A DNA stretch of 64,000 nucleotides from Actinoplanes sp. NBC_00393 (GCF_036053395.1 NZ_CP107942.1:1082501-1146500), one strand, 5' to 3'. Positions 1-9,810 are shown, numbered from the stretch's first letter. Numbers and translations: made by a program. The notes: generated by a model from the letters alone, not told the origin.

Positions 1-1060
1 TGCCGTGGCGGATCCGTCCGCCGCTCGCGCCGTCGTTCGTCATGATCAGGGACACCGTACCGTCCGCGGCCCGGTCGAGCTCGATCGTGCACTCGCGGGC
101 CTCGCTGTGCCGCAGCACGTTGGTGGTGGCCTCGCGGACCGCCCAGCCGAACGCGGTCTGGGTGCGCGGGCCGAGCCCGACGGCGTCGCCGATCACCCGG
201 CAGGTGATGCCGGCCGCGGCGAGCAGGGAGCGGGCGCCGGCCAGCTCCTCGTCGAGCTGGGCGGTCCGCAGCCCGGAGACCACGGCACGCAACTCGGCGA
301 GGGAGTCCTGGGCGATCCGGCGTACCTCCAGCATCTCCTCGACGGCCTCGGGCCGGCCGCGTTCGCCGAGCTTGGCGGCGAGCTCCGCCTTCAGGGCGAC
401 CACCGACAGGGCGCGCCCGGCGACGTCGTGCAGATCCCGGGCGAAGCGCAGCCGTTCCTCGGCCACCGCCAGATTGGCCTTGACGTGCTGCGCGTCGTCG
501 AGCTGCCACACCATGTCGAGCATCCACACTGTGGTGCGGCAGGTGAAGATCGCCACGGCCACGACGAGGAACAGGCCGAGCTGCGGGAAGAACTCGTGCC
601 AGTCCCGCAGGATCGCCGGGCCGGCGGCCAGCAGCCAGCCGATCAACGTCGCCGAAACCACCGTCGTCATCGACACGATCGGGGTGATCGCGGCCAGGAA
701 CGACGTCATGACGACGACCACCACGAAGGCGTAGTCGGCATCGTTGTCGGCGTACGCCGGCCAGCCGGAGGCGATGGTGAGCACGCTCAGCGCGACGACG
801 ACGATGATCAGCCGGGTGGGCCGGGGACGGCGGCCCAGGTGGTGGTCGATCGCGGCGCTCAGGAGCATCGCCCCCGCGATCGCCTGGGCGGTCGCGAGGC
901 CGGCGGAGACCAGCGCGAGCGCGCCGAGTTCCGTGTCGTGCGCGGCGAGTTCCCCGCCGAGCGCGCCACCGACCGCGAGCGGGACCGCCGCATAGAGCAC
1001 GTACATCGAGCTGCGCAGGTACCAGTCCACCCGGGCGGCCCGGCTCCGACTCGACAACAT
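1..1060 (-). CDS. Sensor histidine kinase, NarL/DesK type (3' end outside the window)
   Basis: Membrane histidine kinase that would phosphorylate a NarL-type response regulator, expected just beyond the left edge. From ATG at 1060 about 353 residues are visible. Roughly five hydrophobic segments fill residues 20-175. The HisKA_3 dimerisation motif FARDLHDVAGRALS follows, with His211 as the phospho-acceptor. The N-box REATTNVLRHSEA of the HATPase domain and the start of the next ATP box (NDG) are present before the sequence runs out. It lies 50 bp after the ABC permease gene on the same strand, so ATPase, permease and kinase look like one operon, as in many actinobacterial drug-efflux or lipid-stress modules. 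The signal sensed cannot be read from the sequence. Confidence 0.9.
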   Translation of the reverse strand, partial: MLSSRSRAARVDWYLRSSMYVLYAAVPLAVGGALGGELAAHDTELGALALVSAGLATAQAIAGAMLLSAAIDHHLGRRPRPTRLIIVVVALSVLTIASGWPAYADNDADYAFVVVVVMTSFLAAITPIVSMTTVVSATLIGWLLAAGPAILRDWHEFFPQLGLFLVVAVAIFTCRTTVWMLDMVWQLDDAQHVKANLAVAEERLRFARDLHDVAGRALSVVALKAELAAKLGERGRPEAVEEMLEVRRIAQDSLAELRAVVSGLRTAQLDEELAGARSLLAAAGITCRVIGDAVGLGPRTQTAFGWAVREATTNVLRHSEARECTIELDRAADGTVSLIMTNDGASGGRIRHG

Positions 1061-1110
1061 CGCTGAATGCCTCTCTGACGATTTCGCGCTCGATCATGCG
1101 AGGGTCGAGG

Positions 1111-1896
1111 CTAGCGCCGCGGCTCCCAGCGGAACCGCCGCCGGACCGCCAGCACACCGATGACGATCCATGCCACCAGGATCGCTGCCGGCACCAGCGC
1201 CTCGTTCAGCACCCCGGTGAAATCGGCCGGCGCGGCCTCACCCGTGGTGCCCAGCCAGCCCAGGCGCATCAGGTCGACGACCGGGGTGAGCGGGAGCGCC
1301 CGCAGCACCGCGACCACCACGGCCGGCGCGTCGTCCAGCGCCGAGTAGATCATCGAGCCGATCAGGCAGGCCAGCATCACCGGCAACGTCGTCACCTGCG
1401 CCGACTCCGTGGTCCGGGTGAACCCGGTGGACATCGCGGCGAGCAGCACGAACACGATCACGCCGCCGAGGGCGCCGGCCACCAACAGGAAGACATTGAC
1501 GGGTACGGGCAGCCCGAACAGGAACGCCCCGGCAACGACGAACACCACCATCTGGGCGAGCGCGACCACGACCATCGGGGTGGCGATGCCGGTCAGGATC
1601 TCGTTGTCGGACAGCTCGCCGGCCCGCAGCCGCTTCAGCACCAGCTCCTCGCGCCGCGACACATAGGTGGTGACCAGGTTGTAGTAGACCGCGGCGAGCA
1701 GCACGTACCCGAGCAGCGAGGTGACGGCCATCGCGGCCGCGGACACCCCGCTCTCGTCCACGCCGGCGCCGGACATCGCCGCGGCCAGGATCAGCGGGAT
1801 GGCGAGCGCGCTGAACAGGGCGCTGCGGTTACGGCCGAACAGCCGCAGCTCGGCGGTGCTGACCGAACGGAACCGGTTGAGGCGGATCGTGCTCAT
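1111..1896 (-). CDS. ABC-2 type transporter permease (DrrB-like)
   Basis: 261-residue integral membrane subunit of an ABC exporter. The N-terminus (MSTIRLNRFRSVSTAELRLF) is the cytosolic lead of ABC-2 permeases and is followed by about six hydrophobic helices; the protein ends in a basic tail (RRRFRWEPRR). ATG at 1896 overlaps the stop codon of the ATPase gene by 4 bp (ATGA), so translation is probably coupled. The open frame continues further upstream, but that part is antisense-like sequence inside the ATPase gene and is not counted. Substrate unknown; the DrrAB-type arrangement with a downstream kinase suggests export of an antibiotic or lipid. Confidence 0.88.
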   Translation of the reverse strand: MSTIRLNRFRSVSTAELRLFGRNRSALFSALAIPLILAAAMSGAGVDESGVSAAAMAVTSLLGYVLLAAVYYNLVTTYVSRREELVLKRLRAGELSDNEILTGIATPMVVVALAQMVVFVVAGAFLFGLPVPVNVFLLVAGALGGVIVFVLLAAMSTGFTRTTESAQVTTLPVMLACLIGSMIYSALDDAPAVVVAVLRALPLTPVVDLMRLGWLGTTGEAAPADFTGVLNEALVPAAILVAWIVIGVLAVRRRFRWEPRR

Positions 1897-2849
1897 GCCC
1901 GTACTCCCAAGGGGTTGTCGTGATCGGCGACCGCGAGGAACGCTTCCTCGAGCGAGGCCGGCCTGGCCTCCAGGCCGGCCAGCTCGATCTCGTGCCGGCG
2001 TGCCCAGGTCAGCAGCTCGGTGAGGGTGTCCTGCAGGGCGTCGGTGCGGATGGTCAGCGGGCGGCCCGGCTCGGCCGCGTCCTCCTGCGGGCGGGCGCCG
2101 GGCAGCTGCGGCAACGCGTCCGGGCTCAGGTCGAACGGCAGCCGGAAGCTGATCCGCGCCGGATGGCCGGCGACGATCTCGGTGGGCGTGCCGGCTGCCA
2201 CCACGACGCCCTCGTGCATGATCGCCAGCCGGTCGGCGAGCTCCTGCGCCTCCTGCAGGTAGTGCGTGGTGAGCAGCACGGTCACGCCGTCGGCGAGCAG
2301 GTTGCGGATCATCCGCCAGGCGTTGCGGCGGCTCTCCGGGTCCAGGCCGGTGGTCGGCTCGTCCAGCAACAGCACCGCGGGCCGGCCGAGCACGGCCAGC
2401 GCGAGGTCGAGACGGCGGCGTTCGCCACCGGAGAGCTGCCTCACGCGTACGCCCGCGCGGTTGCTCAGATCGACCAGCTCGAGGGCCTCGGCGGCCGGGC
2501 GCGGGTTGCTGAGCGTGCCGGCCCACATGGCCGCCGTCTCCGCGACCGTCAGGTCGGGCGGGAAACCGCCCTCCTGCAGCATGATGCCCAGCCGGGGCCG
2601 AACCGCCGGCCGCTCCCGGTGCGGGTCGTGGCCGAGCACCCGGACCTCGCCGGCGTGCGGCCGGCTGAACCCGGCGACGAGTTCCATCGTGGAGGTCTTC
2701 CCGGCGCCGTTCGTGCCGAGCAGGGCGAAAAGCTCACCGCGCCGCACGTCGAAGGAGACGCCGCGCACCGCCTCGAACCCATCGGCCCCACCGTAGCGGC
2801 GCCGCACCTCGCTGACCTCCACGGCCGCTGATGTCGCTGTCGATGTCAT
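1893..2849 (-). CDS. ABC transporter ATP-binding protein (DrrA/CcmA-like)
   Basis: 318-residue ATPase that would drive the downstream ABC-2 permease. Visible motifs: Walker A GTNGAGKTS, Q-loop region MLQEGGFPPD, signature LSGGERRRLDLALA, Walker B VLLLDEPTTG and switch His in LLTTH. The C-terminal 80 residues form the DrrA-type extension. I chose ATG at 2849 (MTSTATSAAVEVSEV) because the ABC fold starts right after it; the 29 residues upstream are Cys/His/Arg-rich and not typical. A 35 bp inverted repeat lies just upstream (2902-2936) and may be the response-regulator site. Confidence 0.9.
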   Translation of the reverse strand: MTSTATSAAVEVSEVRRRYGGADGFEAVRGVSFDVRRGELFALLGTNGAGKTSTMELVAGFSRPHAGEVRVLGHDPHRERPAVRPRLGIMLQEGGFPPDLTVAETAAMWAGTLSNPRPAAEALELVDLSNRAGVRVRQLSGGERRRLDLALAVLGRPAVLLLDEPTTGLDPESRRNAWRMIRNLLADGVTVLLTTHYLQEAQELADRLAIMHEGVVVAAGTPTEIVAGHPARISFRLPFDLSPDALPQLPGARPQEDAAEPGRPLTIRTDALQDTLTELLTWARRHEIELAGLEARPASLEEAFLAVADHDNPLGVRA

Positions 2850-2901
2850 GCATTGAGCATGTTCGACGCAACGCCCACCCGGCAGTGCCGTCACACACCG
2901 G

Positions 2902-2936
2902 TTGTCATGCGTGATCGCACGGCCCGGCCATGACAA
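2902..2936. promoter_or_regulatory. Inverted repeat TTGTCATG / CATGACAA upstream of the ABC-kinase operon
   Basis: Two perfect 8 bp arms, TTGTCATG at 2902-2909 and CATGACAA at 2929-2936, are separated by 19 bp and lie 53-87 bp upstream of the ATPase start. The spacing of about two helical turns fits a dimeric NarL-type regulator, which is the expected partner of the kinase in this operon. The assignment is an inference from position and symmetry. Confidence 0.45.
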
Positions 2937-2939
2937 ATG

Positions 2940-3542
2940 TCAGCTGCCGCCGGAGGTGCCGCTGACGGTGGTGCCTACGACGCCGGTCTTGATGGTCCCG
3001 TTGGGGATCGGGCCGGCCGCGGGAAGTTTGAAGGCGCGGCGGCCGTCCGCGTCGGAGGCGGGGAAGTAGTCGCCGCCGTCCAGGTAGTCGCCGGGAGTGA
3101 GGGTCCGCGGGTAGGTGGGGGAGTGCCAGAGATAGTAGTAGCCCCAGCCGTCGTCTTCGGCGCAGTTGTACTCCTCGACGATCTCGCCTTCCTCGTCGGC
3201 GCAGTAGAAGACCTCTTCGGCGACCGGCGGCACAGTCGCCGGTTTCGCCCGGTTGGCCGGCGCGGAAGAGGCCGGCGCGGAAGAGGCCGGCGCGGAGGGG
3301 GCCGGTGCGGTCGAGGCCGGCGCGGTTGTGCTGGGCACGATCATCGGCTCGGCCACGGCGGGCTCGTAGTTGTAGTCCGGCGACTCCCACTCCTGCGCGG
3401 GGTCGGCGGTGTCGCAGGCGGCGGCACCGCCCGCGGCCAGGGCGAGGAAGGCGGCGGTCAGGACGACGCTGCGGGAACTGACGCGACGGCTTCTCACCCG
3501 CGGCGCCCGATGATCGGCTTCACGGGCGGCAGCGTAATTCAT
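2940..3542 (-). CDS. Putative lipoprotein or secreted protein with a Pro/Ala/Ser linker
   Basis: 200 residues of unknown function. The N-terminus is basic, followed by a hydrophobic stretch (VVLTAAFLALAAGGAAAC) that ends at a Cys, which could be a lipobox. A GTG inside (VSSRSVV) is a plausible alternative start that would give a more normal signal peptide. Residues 70-100 are a Pro/Ala/Ser linker with repeats of PASSA. The C-terminal half is acidic and rich in Tyr and Trp (EDDGWGYYYLW), with two Cys in the stretch FYCADEEGEIVEEYNCAE. It starts 10 bp after the mannosyltransferase gene on the same strand and may be co-transcribed. I do not recognise the family. Confidence 0.7.
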   Translation of the reverse strand: MNYAAAREADHRAPRVRSRRVSSRSVVLTAAFLALAAGGAAACDTADPAQEWESPDYNYEPAVAEPMIVPSTTAPASTAPAPSAPASSAPASSAPANRAKPATVPPVAEEVFYCADEEGEIVEEYNCAEDDGWGYYYLWHSPTYPRTLTPGDYLDGGDYFPASDADGRRAFKLPAAGPIPNGTIKTGVVGTTVSGTSGGS

Positions 3543-3552
3543 CGATGCCAGG

Positions 3553-4857
3553 TCAGATGGCCTGGCCGGAGATGAACGGGAGCCAACCCCCGTACCAGCC
3601 GGAGAGCAGGGCCAGGCCGCCCAGGACGACGATCAGCTCGCTGTTCTTCGCGCGGGCCAGCACGATCGCCGGGACCAGCAGGACCGGGAACGCGGGCAGC
3701 AGGTGGCGGCCCATCATCGACATGTGGGCGTGCGAGCCGGTCGCCAGGATCAGCGTCACCAGGGCGTAGACGGTCAGCGGCCACGGGCCGCGGCGGGCCA
3801 GCAGTAGGAGCAGGATGATGAACAGGCCCAGGATCAGGACGGACAGGATCCGGATCGGCTTGGTGGCGTTGTCGTCACCCGTACCCATCATGATGTCCTT
3901 GATGACCTCCCAGGTGGACTCGCCGTAGTCCCACCAGGCGCCGAACGTGTTGCTGTGGGTCTCGAAGTATTTCGAGACGCCGCCGAGCCTGCTGGAGGCA
4001 TACGCGATGTAGCCGAGCAGGCCGGCCGGCGCGAGCAGCATCGCGGCATACGGCCGCCAGCCGCCGCGGCGGCGGCCGGCGGCGATCAAAGCGGCCAGGC
4101 CGACGGTGCCGATCAGGGCGGCGGCGGTGGGCCGGCTGAGTCCGCTCAGTCCGGCGAGCAGACCGGCCAGCACCCAGCGTTCTTTCAGTACGGCGTACAG
4201 CGCCCAGGCCGCCAGCGCGGTGAACAGCGACTCGGAGAATGCGCCGTTCTGTGTCATGGCGGCCGGGGCGAGCGCCCAGACCGCGGCGAACATGACCCCG
4301 ACCCGGTGGCTGTGCACGTGGCGGCCGATCGCGTACAGGGCCCAGGCGGCGGCGACCGCGGAGATGAAGGAGACGATCAGGCACGCCGTGACGCCGGAGA
4401 AGCCGAGGTACGTCAGCGGCCGGGCCAGCCACGGGTAGAGCGGGAAGAACATCAGGCGCAGCTGGTACGGCACACCGTCGGCGTCGACCGCGCCGAGCGG
4501 ACCGCCGAGGCCCTGCTCGGCGATCTTCGAATACCACTTGGCGTCCCAGGAGACCAGCGCGTCCATGGCCGAGGTGAAGCTGCGCCACTGGTTGTTGATG
4601 GTGCCGTCCGGATAGACGTTCTTGCCCGGCGCCCGGACGTGCGCGTGCGCCGCCAGCACGGCCATGACCTGCAGGCTGATCGTGCGCAGCAGCAGGTACA
4701 GGCCGATTGCCGGGGCCGCCTGGCGGGCCGCGACACGGAGCCGGGAGAACCGTCCGTCGTGCTGGTCCGGGGTCTCCGGCGCCGCTTCGTTCGTGGGTGT
4801 GAGGGCGACGCGGGACAACGGAATCCCCTTTTGCAGAACAGGTGCTGGCTGCGGCAC
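3553..4857 (-). CDS. PIG-V-like integral membrane mannosyltransferase
   Basis: About 434 residues with around ten membrane helices, resembling the PIG-V / GPI mannosyltransferase 2 family that uses polyprenyl-phosphate mannose. The family hallmark SWDAKWYSKIAEQGL sits in the first extracytoplasmic loop, followed by FFPLYPWLARPL and NGAFSESLFTALAAWALY. In actinobacteria such enzymes glycosylate proteins or envelope lipids; the acceptor is unknown. The listed start is GTG at 4857, but a better-spaced ribosome site (AAAAGGGGA) lies upstream of TTG at 4818, so the true protein may be 13 residues shorter. The gene begins 1 bp after the chemoreceptor stop codon, so the two are probably coupled. Confidence 0.8.
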   Translation of the reverse strand: MPQPAPVLQKGIPLSRVALTPTNEAAPETPDQHDGRFSRLRVAARQAAPAIGLYLLLRTISLQVMAVLAAHAHVRAPGKNVYPDGTINNQWRSFTSAMDALVSWDAKWYSKIAEQGLGGPLGAVDADGVPYQLRLMFFPLYPWLARPLTYLGFSGVTACLIVSFISAVAAAWALYAIGRHVHSHRVGVMFAAVWALAPAAMTQNGAFSESLFTALAAWALYAVLKERWVLAGLLAGLSGLSRPTAAALIGTVGLAALIAAGRRRGGWRPYAAMLLAPAGLLGYIAYASSRLGGVSKYFETHSNTFGAWWDYGESTWEVIKDIMMGTGDDNATKPIRILSVLILGLFIILLLLLARRGPWPLTVYALVTLILATGSHAHMSMMGRHLLPAFPVLLVPAIVLARAKNSELIVVLGGLALLSGWYGGWLPFISGQAI

Positions 4858-4858
4858 G

Positions 4859-6586
4859 CTACCGCATCGCGCCCGCCCCGCGCGCGGTCGTCGCCGCCAG
4901 GTCGCCGAGTCGTTCGATGGCCGCGGACACCTCGTCGTCGAGCGCGGTCAGCGTGCCGGCCTGTTCGGCGGTCATCGTCTGGGCGTGCGCGGTCGTCGCA
5001 TCGATGTCGTTGATCGCCGCGGTCATCGCCGCCATGATCGCCACGACCGCCTCGATGTGCTCGTTGAGTTCGCCCAGGGTGGCGGTGATCGTCTCGGTGG
5101 ACTCGGCGGTGGTCGAGGCGAGGGTCTTCACCTCGTCGGCGACCACGGCGAAGCCGACTCCGGCGGCGCCGGCCCGGGCCGCCTCGATGGTGGCGTTGAG
5201 GGCGAGCAGGTTGGTCTGCTTGGCGAGCCCGCCGATGAACCGGGCCACCTCGTCGACCTTGCGCAGGCTGGTGTGGAGTGTGCCGACCGCCTCACCGGCC
5301 GCGGAGTTGCTGGAGAGCAGGCGGCCGGCTGCTGCGCGTACGTCCTCGACCTGCTTCTCGATGCGTGCTGCCGCCGCGCCGACCGTGCCGGCCCGCTCGG
5401 AGACCCCGCCCAGTTGGTCGCTCACCATGCTGGACGTGCTGCTGACCAGCTCCTGTGCGGCCGTCTGGGCGGCCTGCTGGGCCGCGCTCTGTTCCTCGTG
5501 CGCCCGCCGCAGCTCCTCCTGGCGCTGCTCCTGTTCGGTGCGCAGCAGTTCCTCGTTCCGGCTGATCTTGTCGAGCATCGAGTCGACGGCCTTGCCGAGG
5601 GCCGCGATGTCGTCCGTGCCGGTGGCGTTGATCCGCAGGGTGTGGTCACCGGACGCGATGATCTGCTCGGTGGTGTGCCGCAGCGGCCGGACCCGGTTGC
5701 GCAGCGCCCGCCGGGTGGACCAGCGCATCAGCAGGACCAGCAGGATCGTGGCGGCCGCCATCAGGGCGAACAGGCGCTGCGCGGTGCTGGTCGCGGCCTG
5801 GTACATCGGGCGCGGCTGGACCGCCTCCAGGGTGAGCGTCGAGCCGTCGACCGTTTCGATGCCGGCGTCCACCGCGATCCGGTCGTCGCCGAGCACCGCG
5901 GTGTGCACGTCGACGGTGCCGACCAGGCTGGTCAGGGCGGGCTGGGCGCTCGCGCCGGGACGGATCGCGCCGACCGAGGTGATGCTCAGACCGAGGTCGG
6001 CGCCGAGTCCGCCGAGCCGCTCGGCGGAGAGTTGCTTGAGCAGGACCAGGCCGCCGGACGGCTCGCCCTCGCCGCTGCTGGGGAACGCGCCGAGCCCGCA
6101 GAACAGGTATCCGCCGCCGGCCGAGAGCACGCCGCAGACCGCCGTGCCGGCCGGCGCGCCCGCGTCGAACAGGCGCTTGAGCAGGGCCGGATCGGCCAGC
6201 TCGGCGGGCGGCGCGGTGAACTCGTCGGCGCCGGTGGTCAGGCCGCCGACGCGCAGCGTCCCGTCCGGGCCGACACCGAGGATGCCGTCCAGGTCGTTCG
6301 CCTCGTGCTGGGTCGCCGGTGGGAAGTCCTCGGCGAAGGCCTCCCGGTCGCTGCGGGCCACGTCGAGGTGGGTGTCGTCCCAGATGCTGTTTGTCACGCC
6401 GAACGCGGTCAGCAGGCGGGCCTGCCCGTCCAGCCCGATCCGGATCCGGTCGGCGTCCTGCGCCACCTGCCGGGCTTCCAGGTCGTCGAACGCGCCGGTG
6501 GCCACCTGCCGCAGCAGCAGGAACCCGAGAGCGCAGGCGACGAGGGCACCGATGATCGGCCAGATTCGCCGTATTGCCAGTCGCAT
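4859..6586 (-). CDS. Methyl-accepting chemotaxis protein with CHASE4-like sensor
   Basis: 575-residue transmembrane receptor. A TM helix at residues 9-27 precedes a periplasmic region of about 250 residues; the stretch [20 protein letters not shown] is typical of CHASE4 sensors. A second TM helix (about 290-308) leads to a HAMP domain and a signalling coiled coil. The conserved hairpin tip is intact: [13 protein letters not shown] and [18 protein letters not shown]. No CheW-binding pentapeptide tail is seen, and no che genes lie in the window. ATG at 6586 opens a normal signal anchor; upstream in-frame sequence is antisense to the next gene. Ligand unknown. It diverges from the MEDS gene pair. 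Confidence 0.9.
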   Translation of the reverse strand: MRLAIRRIWPIIGALVACALGFLLLRQVATGAFDDLEARQVAQDADRIRIGLDGQARLLTAFGVTNSIWDDTHLDVARSDREAFAEDFPPATQHEANDLDGILGVGPDGTLRVGGLTTGADEFTAPPAELADPALLKRLFDAGAPAGTAVCGVLSAGGGYLFCGLGAFPSSGEGEPSGGLVLLKQLSAERLGGLGADLGLSITSVGAIRPGASAQPALTSLVGTVDVHTAVLGDDRIAVDAGIETVDGSTLTLEAVQPRPMYQAATSTAQRLFALMAAATILLVLLMRWSTRRALRNRVRPLRHTTEQIIASGDHTLRINATGTDDIAALGKAVDSMLDKISRNEELLRTEQEQRQEELRRAHEEQSAAQQAAQTAAQELVSSTSSMVSDQLGGVSERAGTVGAAAARIEKQVEDVRAAAGRLLSSNSAAGEAVGTLHTSLRKVDEVARFIGGLAKQTNLLALNATIEAARAGAAGVGFAVVADEVKTLASTTAESTETITATLGELNEHIEAVVAIMAAMTAAINDIDATTAHAQTMTAEQAGTLTALDDEVSAAIERLGDLAATTARGAGAMR

Positions 6587-6667
6587 ATGGGTGAGATCGG
6601 CGGTGCCGGCATGTGTCTGAGTTCTACCGGTGTGGCGTGGCTGACAGCGCGGCGTAATACTTGCCCC

Positions 6668-7537
6668 GTGGCAACTACCGCGGTCCTCGACCGCCTCCGG
6701 CTGGGCGACCACGCCTGCGTGCTGGTCGACGACGATGCCGGTCGGCTGGACAGCCTGGCCGCCTACATCGGCGCCGGGCTGCGCGAGGACGACCGCATCC
6801 TCTACTTCGGCCCGGCGCCCGGCGAGCTGACCACCGGTCTCGCCGCGCGGGGCCTGGACGTGCGGCCTGCCCTCGACCGCGGGCAGTTGCGGATGGCGAC
6901 GCCCGAGGAGTCGTACCTGTCCGGCGGCTCCTTCGACCCGGAGGCGACGATGGCCGGCTGGCGGGCCGAGTCCGCGCAGGCCCGGGCCGACGGCTTCCGG
7001 GGGCTGCGGGCGATCGGCGACATGTCCTGGGCGGCCCGGCCGGTGCCCGGCGCCGAGCGGCTGCCCTGGTACGAGGCGCACGTGAACCGGGTCTTCGCCG
7101 ACGGCGACGCGATGGCGATCTGCCTGTACGACCGGCGGGTGTTCACCGAGACCGCCCTGCAGCGGATCTGCTGGTCGCACCCCGCCACCGTGGACCGCGA
7201 CACCGCTCCGTCGGCCGAACCGGCCCTGCGGGCGGTCCGGACCATCGACCCGCCGGGCCTGCGCCTGACCGGCGACGCCGACCTGTCGAACCGGCACGCG
7301 CTGCAGGCCGTCCTGGAGAACCTCTTCGAGGACACCCCGGATCCCGGCGGGCCGCTCACCGTGGACCTGTCCGGGTTGCGGTTCGCCGACTCCGCCGCGA
7401 TGCGGATCCTGCTGCGCATCGCGGTGGCCGAGTCGCACCGGCTGCGGGTGGTCGGCTGCTCCGCGACGATGCAGCGGCTGCTGGCCTTCAACGGCGCCGG
7501 GGCGGTGGCCGGGCTGACCGTGGAGCCGACAGCATGA
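6668..7537 (+). CDS. MEDS domain protein with C-terminal STAS domain
   Basis: 289 residues. The first 170 match the MEDS (methanogen/methylotroph DcmR sensory) fold: [20 protein letters not shown], then YLGPA-like turn YFGPAPGEL and WSHPATVD at the end of the domain. The C-terminal 90 residues are a STAS domain of the anti-sigma antagonist class ([20 protein letters not shown]); the Ser in FADSAAMR is at the usual phosphorylation position. Start GTG at 6668; a -10-like TAATAC (6655-6660) lies 7 bp upstream, so the message may be leaderless. Its stop overlaps the next start by 4 bp. Together the pair looks like a partner-switching signal unit. Confidence 0.85.
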   Translation: MATTAVLDRLRLGDHACVLVDDDAGRLDSLAAYIGAGLREDDRILYFGPAPGELTTGLAARGLDVRPALDRGQLRMATPEESYLSGGSFDPEATMAGWRAESAQARADGFRGLRAIGDMSWAARPVPGAERLPWYEAHVNRVFADGDAMAICLYDRRVFTETALQRICWSHPATVDRDTAPSAEPALRAVRTIDPPGLRLTGDADLSNRHALQAVLENLFEDTPDPGGPLTVDLSGLRFADSAAMRILLRIAVAESHRLRVVGCSATMQRLLAFNGAGAVAGLTVEPTA

Positions 7538-8457
7538 GCTCAGCAGTCTTCGACCACCCCGGCCTGCTGTACCACGATCTCGGTGAGTACCTGCGCGGCA
7601 CGACCTCGTTCGTCCGCGCCGCGGTCGCCGCCGGTGACGCCGTGCTGGTGGCGGTGCCCGGCGCCAACCTCGGGCCGTTGCGCGACAGCCTGGCCGACCT
7701 GGCCGCCGAGGTCTCCTTCGCCGACATGACCGTGGCCGGCCGGAATCCGGGCCGGATCATCCCCGGCGTGCTGCTGAAGTTCGCCGCGGCGCACGCCGGC
7801 CGCCGGGTGTCGATCATCGGCGAGCCGATCTGGCCGGGCCGTTCCGAGGTCGAGTACCCGGCCTGCGCCGCCCACGAGGCGCTGATCAACTCGGTGTTCG
7901 CCGGGCGGGACGCGGCGATCCTCTGCCCGTACGACGCCGCGCGCCTGGACCGGACCAGGCTGCACGACGCCTGGCGCACCCACCCGGTGATGATCGCCGG
8001 CGGCGGCCGCCGGCCCAGCCCCTGGTACGCCGACCCGCTCACCACCGCCGCCCGGTTCAACCGCCCGCTGCCCGAGGTGCCGCAGCGCGCCGCCGCCGTG
8101 TCCTTCGCCGAGGTGCGCGACCTGGCCCGGATCCGCCGGTTCGTCACCGAGCGCGCCGCCCGGGCCGGTCTGCCCGCCGAGCGGACCGACGATCTGGTGG
8201 CCGCGGTCAACGAGCTGGTGGAGAACACCATCCTGCACACCGCGGCCGGAGGCGTGGTCTCGTTCTGGGTCGAGGACGCCGTGGTCTGCCAGGTCGACGA
8301 TCACGGTCACCTGTCCGACGTGCTGGCCGGGCGAGTGCCGCCGGACACACATACCGAGGGCGGTCGCGGGCTGCTGCTCGCCAATCTGCTCTGTGACCTG
8401 GTACGCATCCACACCCGCCCGGGCGGCACCAGCATCCGCCTGCAGATGGGACGCTGA
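7534..8457 (+). CDS. MEDS domain protein with anti-sigma-type HATPase domain (RsbW-like)
   Basis: 307 residues. Residues 1-170 form a second MEDS domain ([40 protein letters not shown]). Residues 190-307 are a HATPase_c_2 domain of the RsbW/SpoIIAB type, with N-box [20 protein letters not shown], a DDHG box and the glycine-rich [17 protein letters not shown]. As a kinase-like anti-sigma factor it would be expected to bind a sigma factor and phosphorylate a STAS partner, for which the overlapping upstream gene is the obvious candidate. ATG at 7534 overlaps the upstream stop (ATGA). Confidence 0.87.
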   Translation: MSSAVFDHPGLLYHDLGEYLRGTTSFVRAAVAAGDAVLVAVPGANLGPLRDSLADLAAEVSFADMTVAGRNPGRIIPGVLLKFAAAHAGRRVSIIGEPIWPGRSEVEYPACAAHEALINSVFAGRDAAILCPYDAARLDRTRLHDAWRTHPVMIAGGGRRPSPWYADPLTTAARFNRPLPEVPQRAAAVSFAEVRDLARIRRFVTERAARAGLPAERTDDLVAAVNELVENTILHTAAGGVVSFWVEDAVVCQVDDHGHLSDVLAGRVPPDTHTEGGRGLLLANLLCDLVRIHTRPGGTSIRLQMGR

Positions 8458-8480
8458 GACCCCGAGCTATCCTGTGGCAG

Positions 8481-9806
8481 GTGAATTCTTCTCGGGGACG
8501 CGACGCTCCGGACAGCGTCGAGGTGCCCGCCACCCGGCGGCTCGTGGTGGCCGCCATCGTGATTCTCAGCGTCAGCTTCCTGCTCACCCTGACCTCCGCG
8601 GTCTGGGAGTGGGAGGACGTCGTCGTGACCGGCGAGTCCGTCGAGGCCGACGAGTGGCTCGCGGTGGCCGCGGCGTGCTGGCTGCCGCTGCTGGCGATCG
8701 TGCTGGTCCGGCTGATCGGGCTGTACCGGCGGTTGCGGCGGACCGCCGAGGCCGCGGTGGACGCGTTCCGCAACACCGTGGACAGCGTGCCCGGCTGGGT
8801 GTGGCAGACCGATGAGAATCTGCGGGTGACCTATTCCAGCGCGGCCGTCGAGGAGCTGCTGGGTTATGCGCCGGCCGCGATGGTGGGGCGGGATCTGGCG
8901 GAGCTGTTCGCGCCCGAGCCGGTGCGTTACGAGCACTTCGACGGCACCGCGCGGTACCTGCGCAGCAGTGTGACTCCGGTCCGGGATCAGCGGGGGCGAG
9001 TCACGGCGTACCACGGTTTCAGCACCGACGTCACCGCCGAGCGGGAGTGCCGGGAGCGGCGCGAGGCCGGCCGGGCCCGGATCGAGGCGGCCCTCAGCGA
9101 CCCGGACGGGTTGCGCATCGTGTTCCAGCCGATCGTGGACGTCGGCACCGGGCAGCTGGTCGGGGTGGAGGCGCTGTCCCGGTTCACCGCGGAGCCGTAC
9201 CGGGCGCCGGACGTGTGGTTCGACGAGGCCTGGGAGCTGGGTCTGGGGCCGGCGCTCGAGTTGCACGCCCTCGCTGCCGCCTGCCGCGCGCTGCCCGAGC
9301 TGCCGGACGGCGCCTACCTGTCGCTGAACGTGGCGCCGGCCACCATGCTCGACGACCGGTTCGCCGCGTTGCTCGACAGCCTGGGCCCGGACGCGGCGCG
9401 GGTGGTCGTCGAGGTCACCGAGCACGCCGTGGTCGACGACTACGCGGCGCTGGCCGAGGTGGTCCGGCAGATCCGGCCGGCCGGCTGCCGGCTCGCGGTC
9501 GACGACGCCGGCGCGGGGTACGCGTCGATGCAGCACATCCTGCGGCTGAGCCCGGACATCATCAAGCTGGACCGCGGCATCGTGGATCACGCCGACACCG
9601 ACCCGGCTCGCCGGGCGCTGCTCACCGCGATGGCCACCTTCGCCGCGTCGCTCGGCATGACCGTGGTGGCCGAGGGCGTGGAACGGGCCGAAGAAGTGGC
9701 AGCCCTGACCGAGGCGGGTGTCCGCCTCGCTCAGGGCTACCACTTCGCGCGTCCCGACGAGGACCCCCGGGCCTGGGCGCCCGAGCTGGCGGCCGCGCCG
9801 CACTGA
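8481..9806 (+). CDS. PAS-EAL cyclic-di-GMP phosphodiesterase
   Basis: 441 residues: two TM helices (about 20-42 and 60-80), a PAS domain (about 95-190; VPGWVWQTDENLRVTYSS), and an EAL domain. Residues needed for catalysis are all visible: GVEALSRF, LSLNVAP, VVEVTEHA, LAVDDAGAGYAS, IKLDRGIV, VVAEGVE and LAQGYHFARP. It should hydrolyse c-di-GMP to pGpG in response to a PAS signal. No GGDEF domain is present. GTG start at 8481, 23 bp after the MEDS pair, so it may be the output or a target of that pair. The gene ends 4 bp before the converging ABC permease gene. Confidence 0.9.
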   Translation: MNSSRGRDAPDSVEVPATRRLVVAAIVILSVSFLLTLTSAVWEWEDVVVTGESVEADEWLAVAAACWLPLLAIVLVRLIGLYRRLRRTAEAAVDAFRNTVDSVPGWVWQTDENLRVTYSSAAVEELLGYAPAAMVGRDLAELFAPEPVRYEHFDGTARYLRSSVTPVRDQRGRVTAYHGFSTDVTAERECRERREAGRARIEAALSDPDGLRIVFQPIVDVGTGQLVGVEALSRFTAEPYRAPDVWFDEAWELGLGPALELHALAAACRALPELPDGAYLSLNVAPATMLDDRFAALLDSLGPDAARVVVEVTEHAVVDDYAALAEVVRQIRPAGCRLAVDDAGAGYASMQHILRLSPDIIKLDRGIVDHADTDPARRALLTAMATFAASLGMTVVAEGVERAEEVAALTEAGVRLAQGYHFARPDEDPRAWAPELAAAPH

Positions 9807-9810
9807 CGCC

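Noticed and set aside
3238..3330. Pro/Ala/Ser repeat in the lipoprotein as a mobile repeat unit
   Set aside because: Only two to three short and imperfect copies; it is adequately explained as a normal low-complexity linker.
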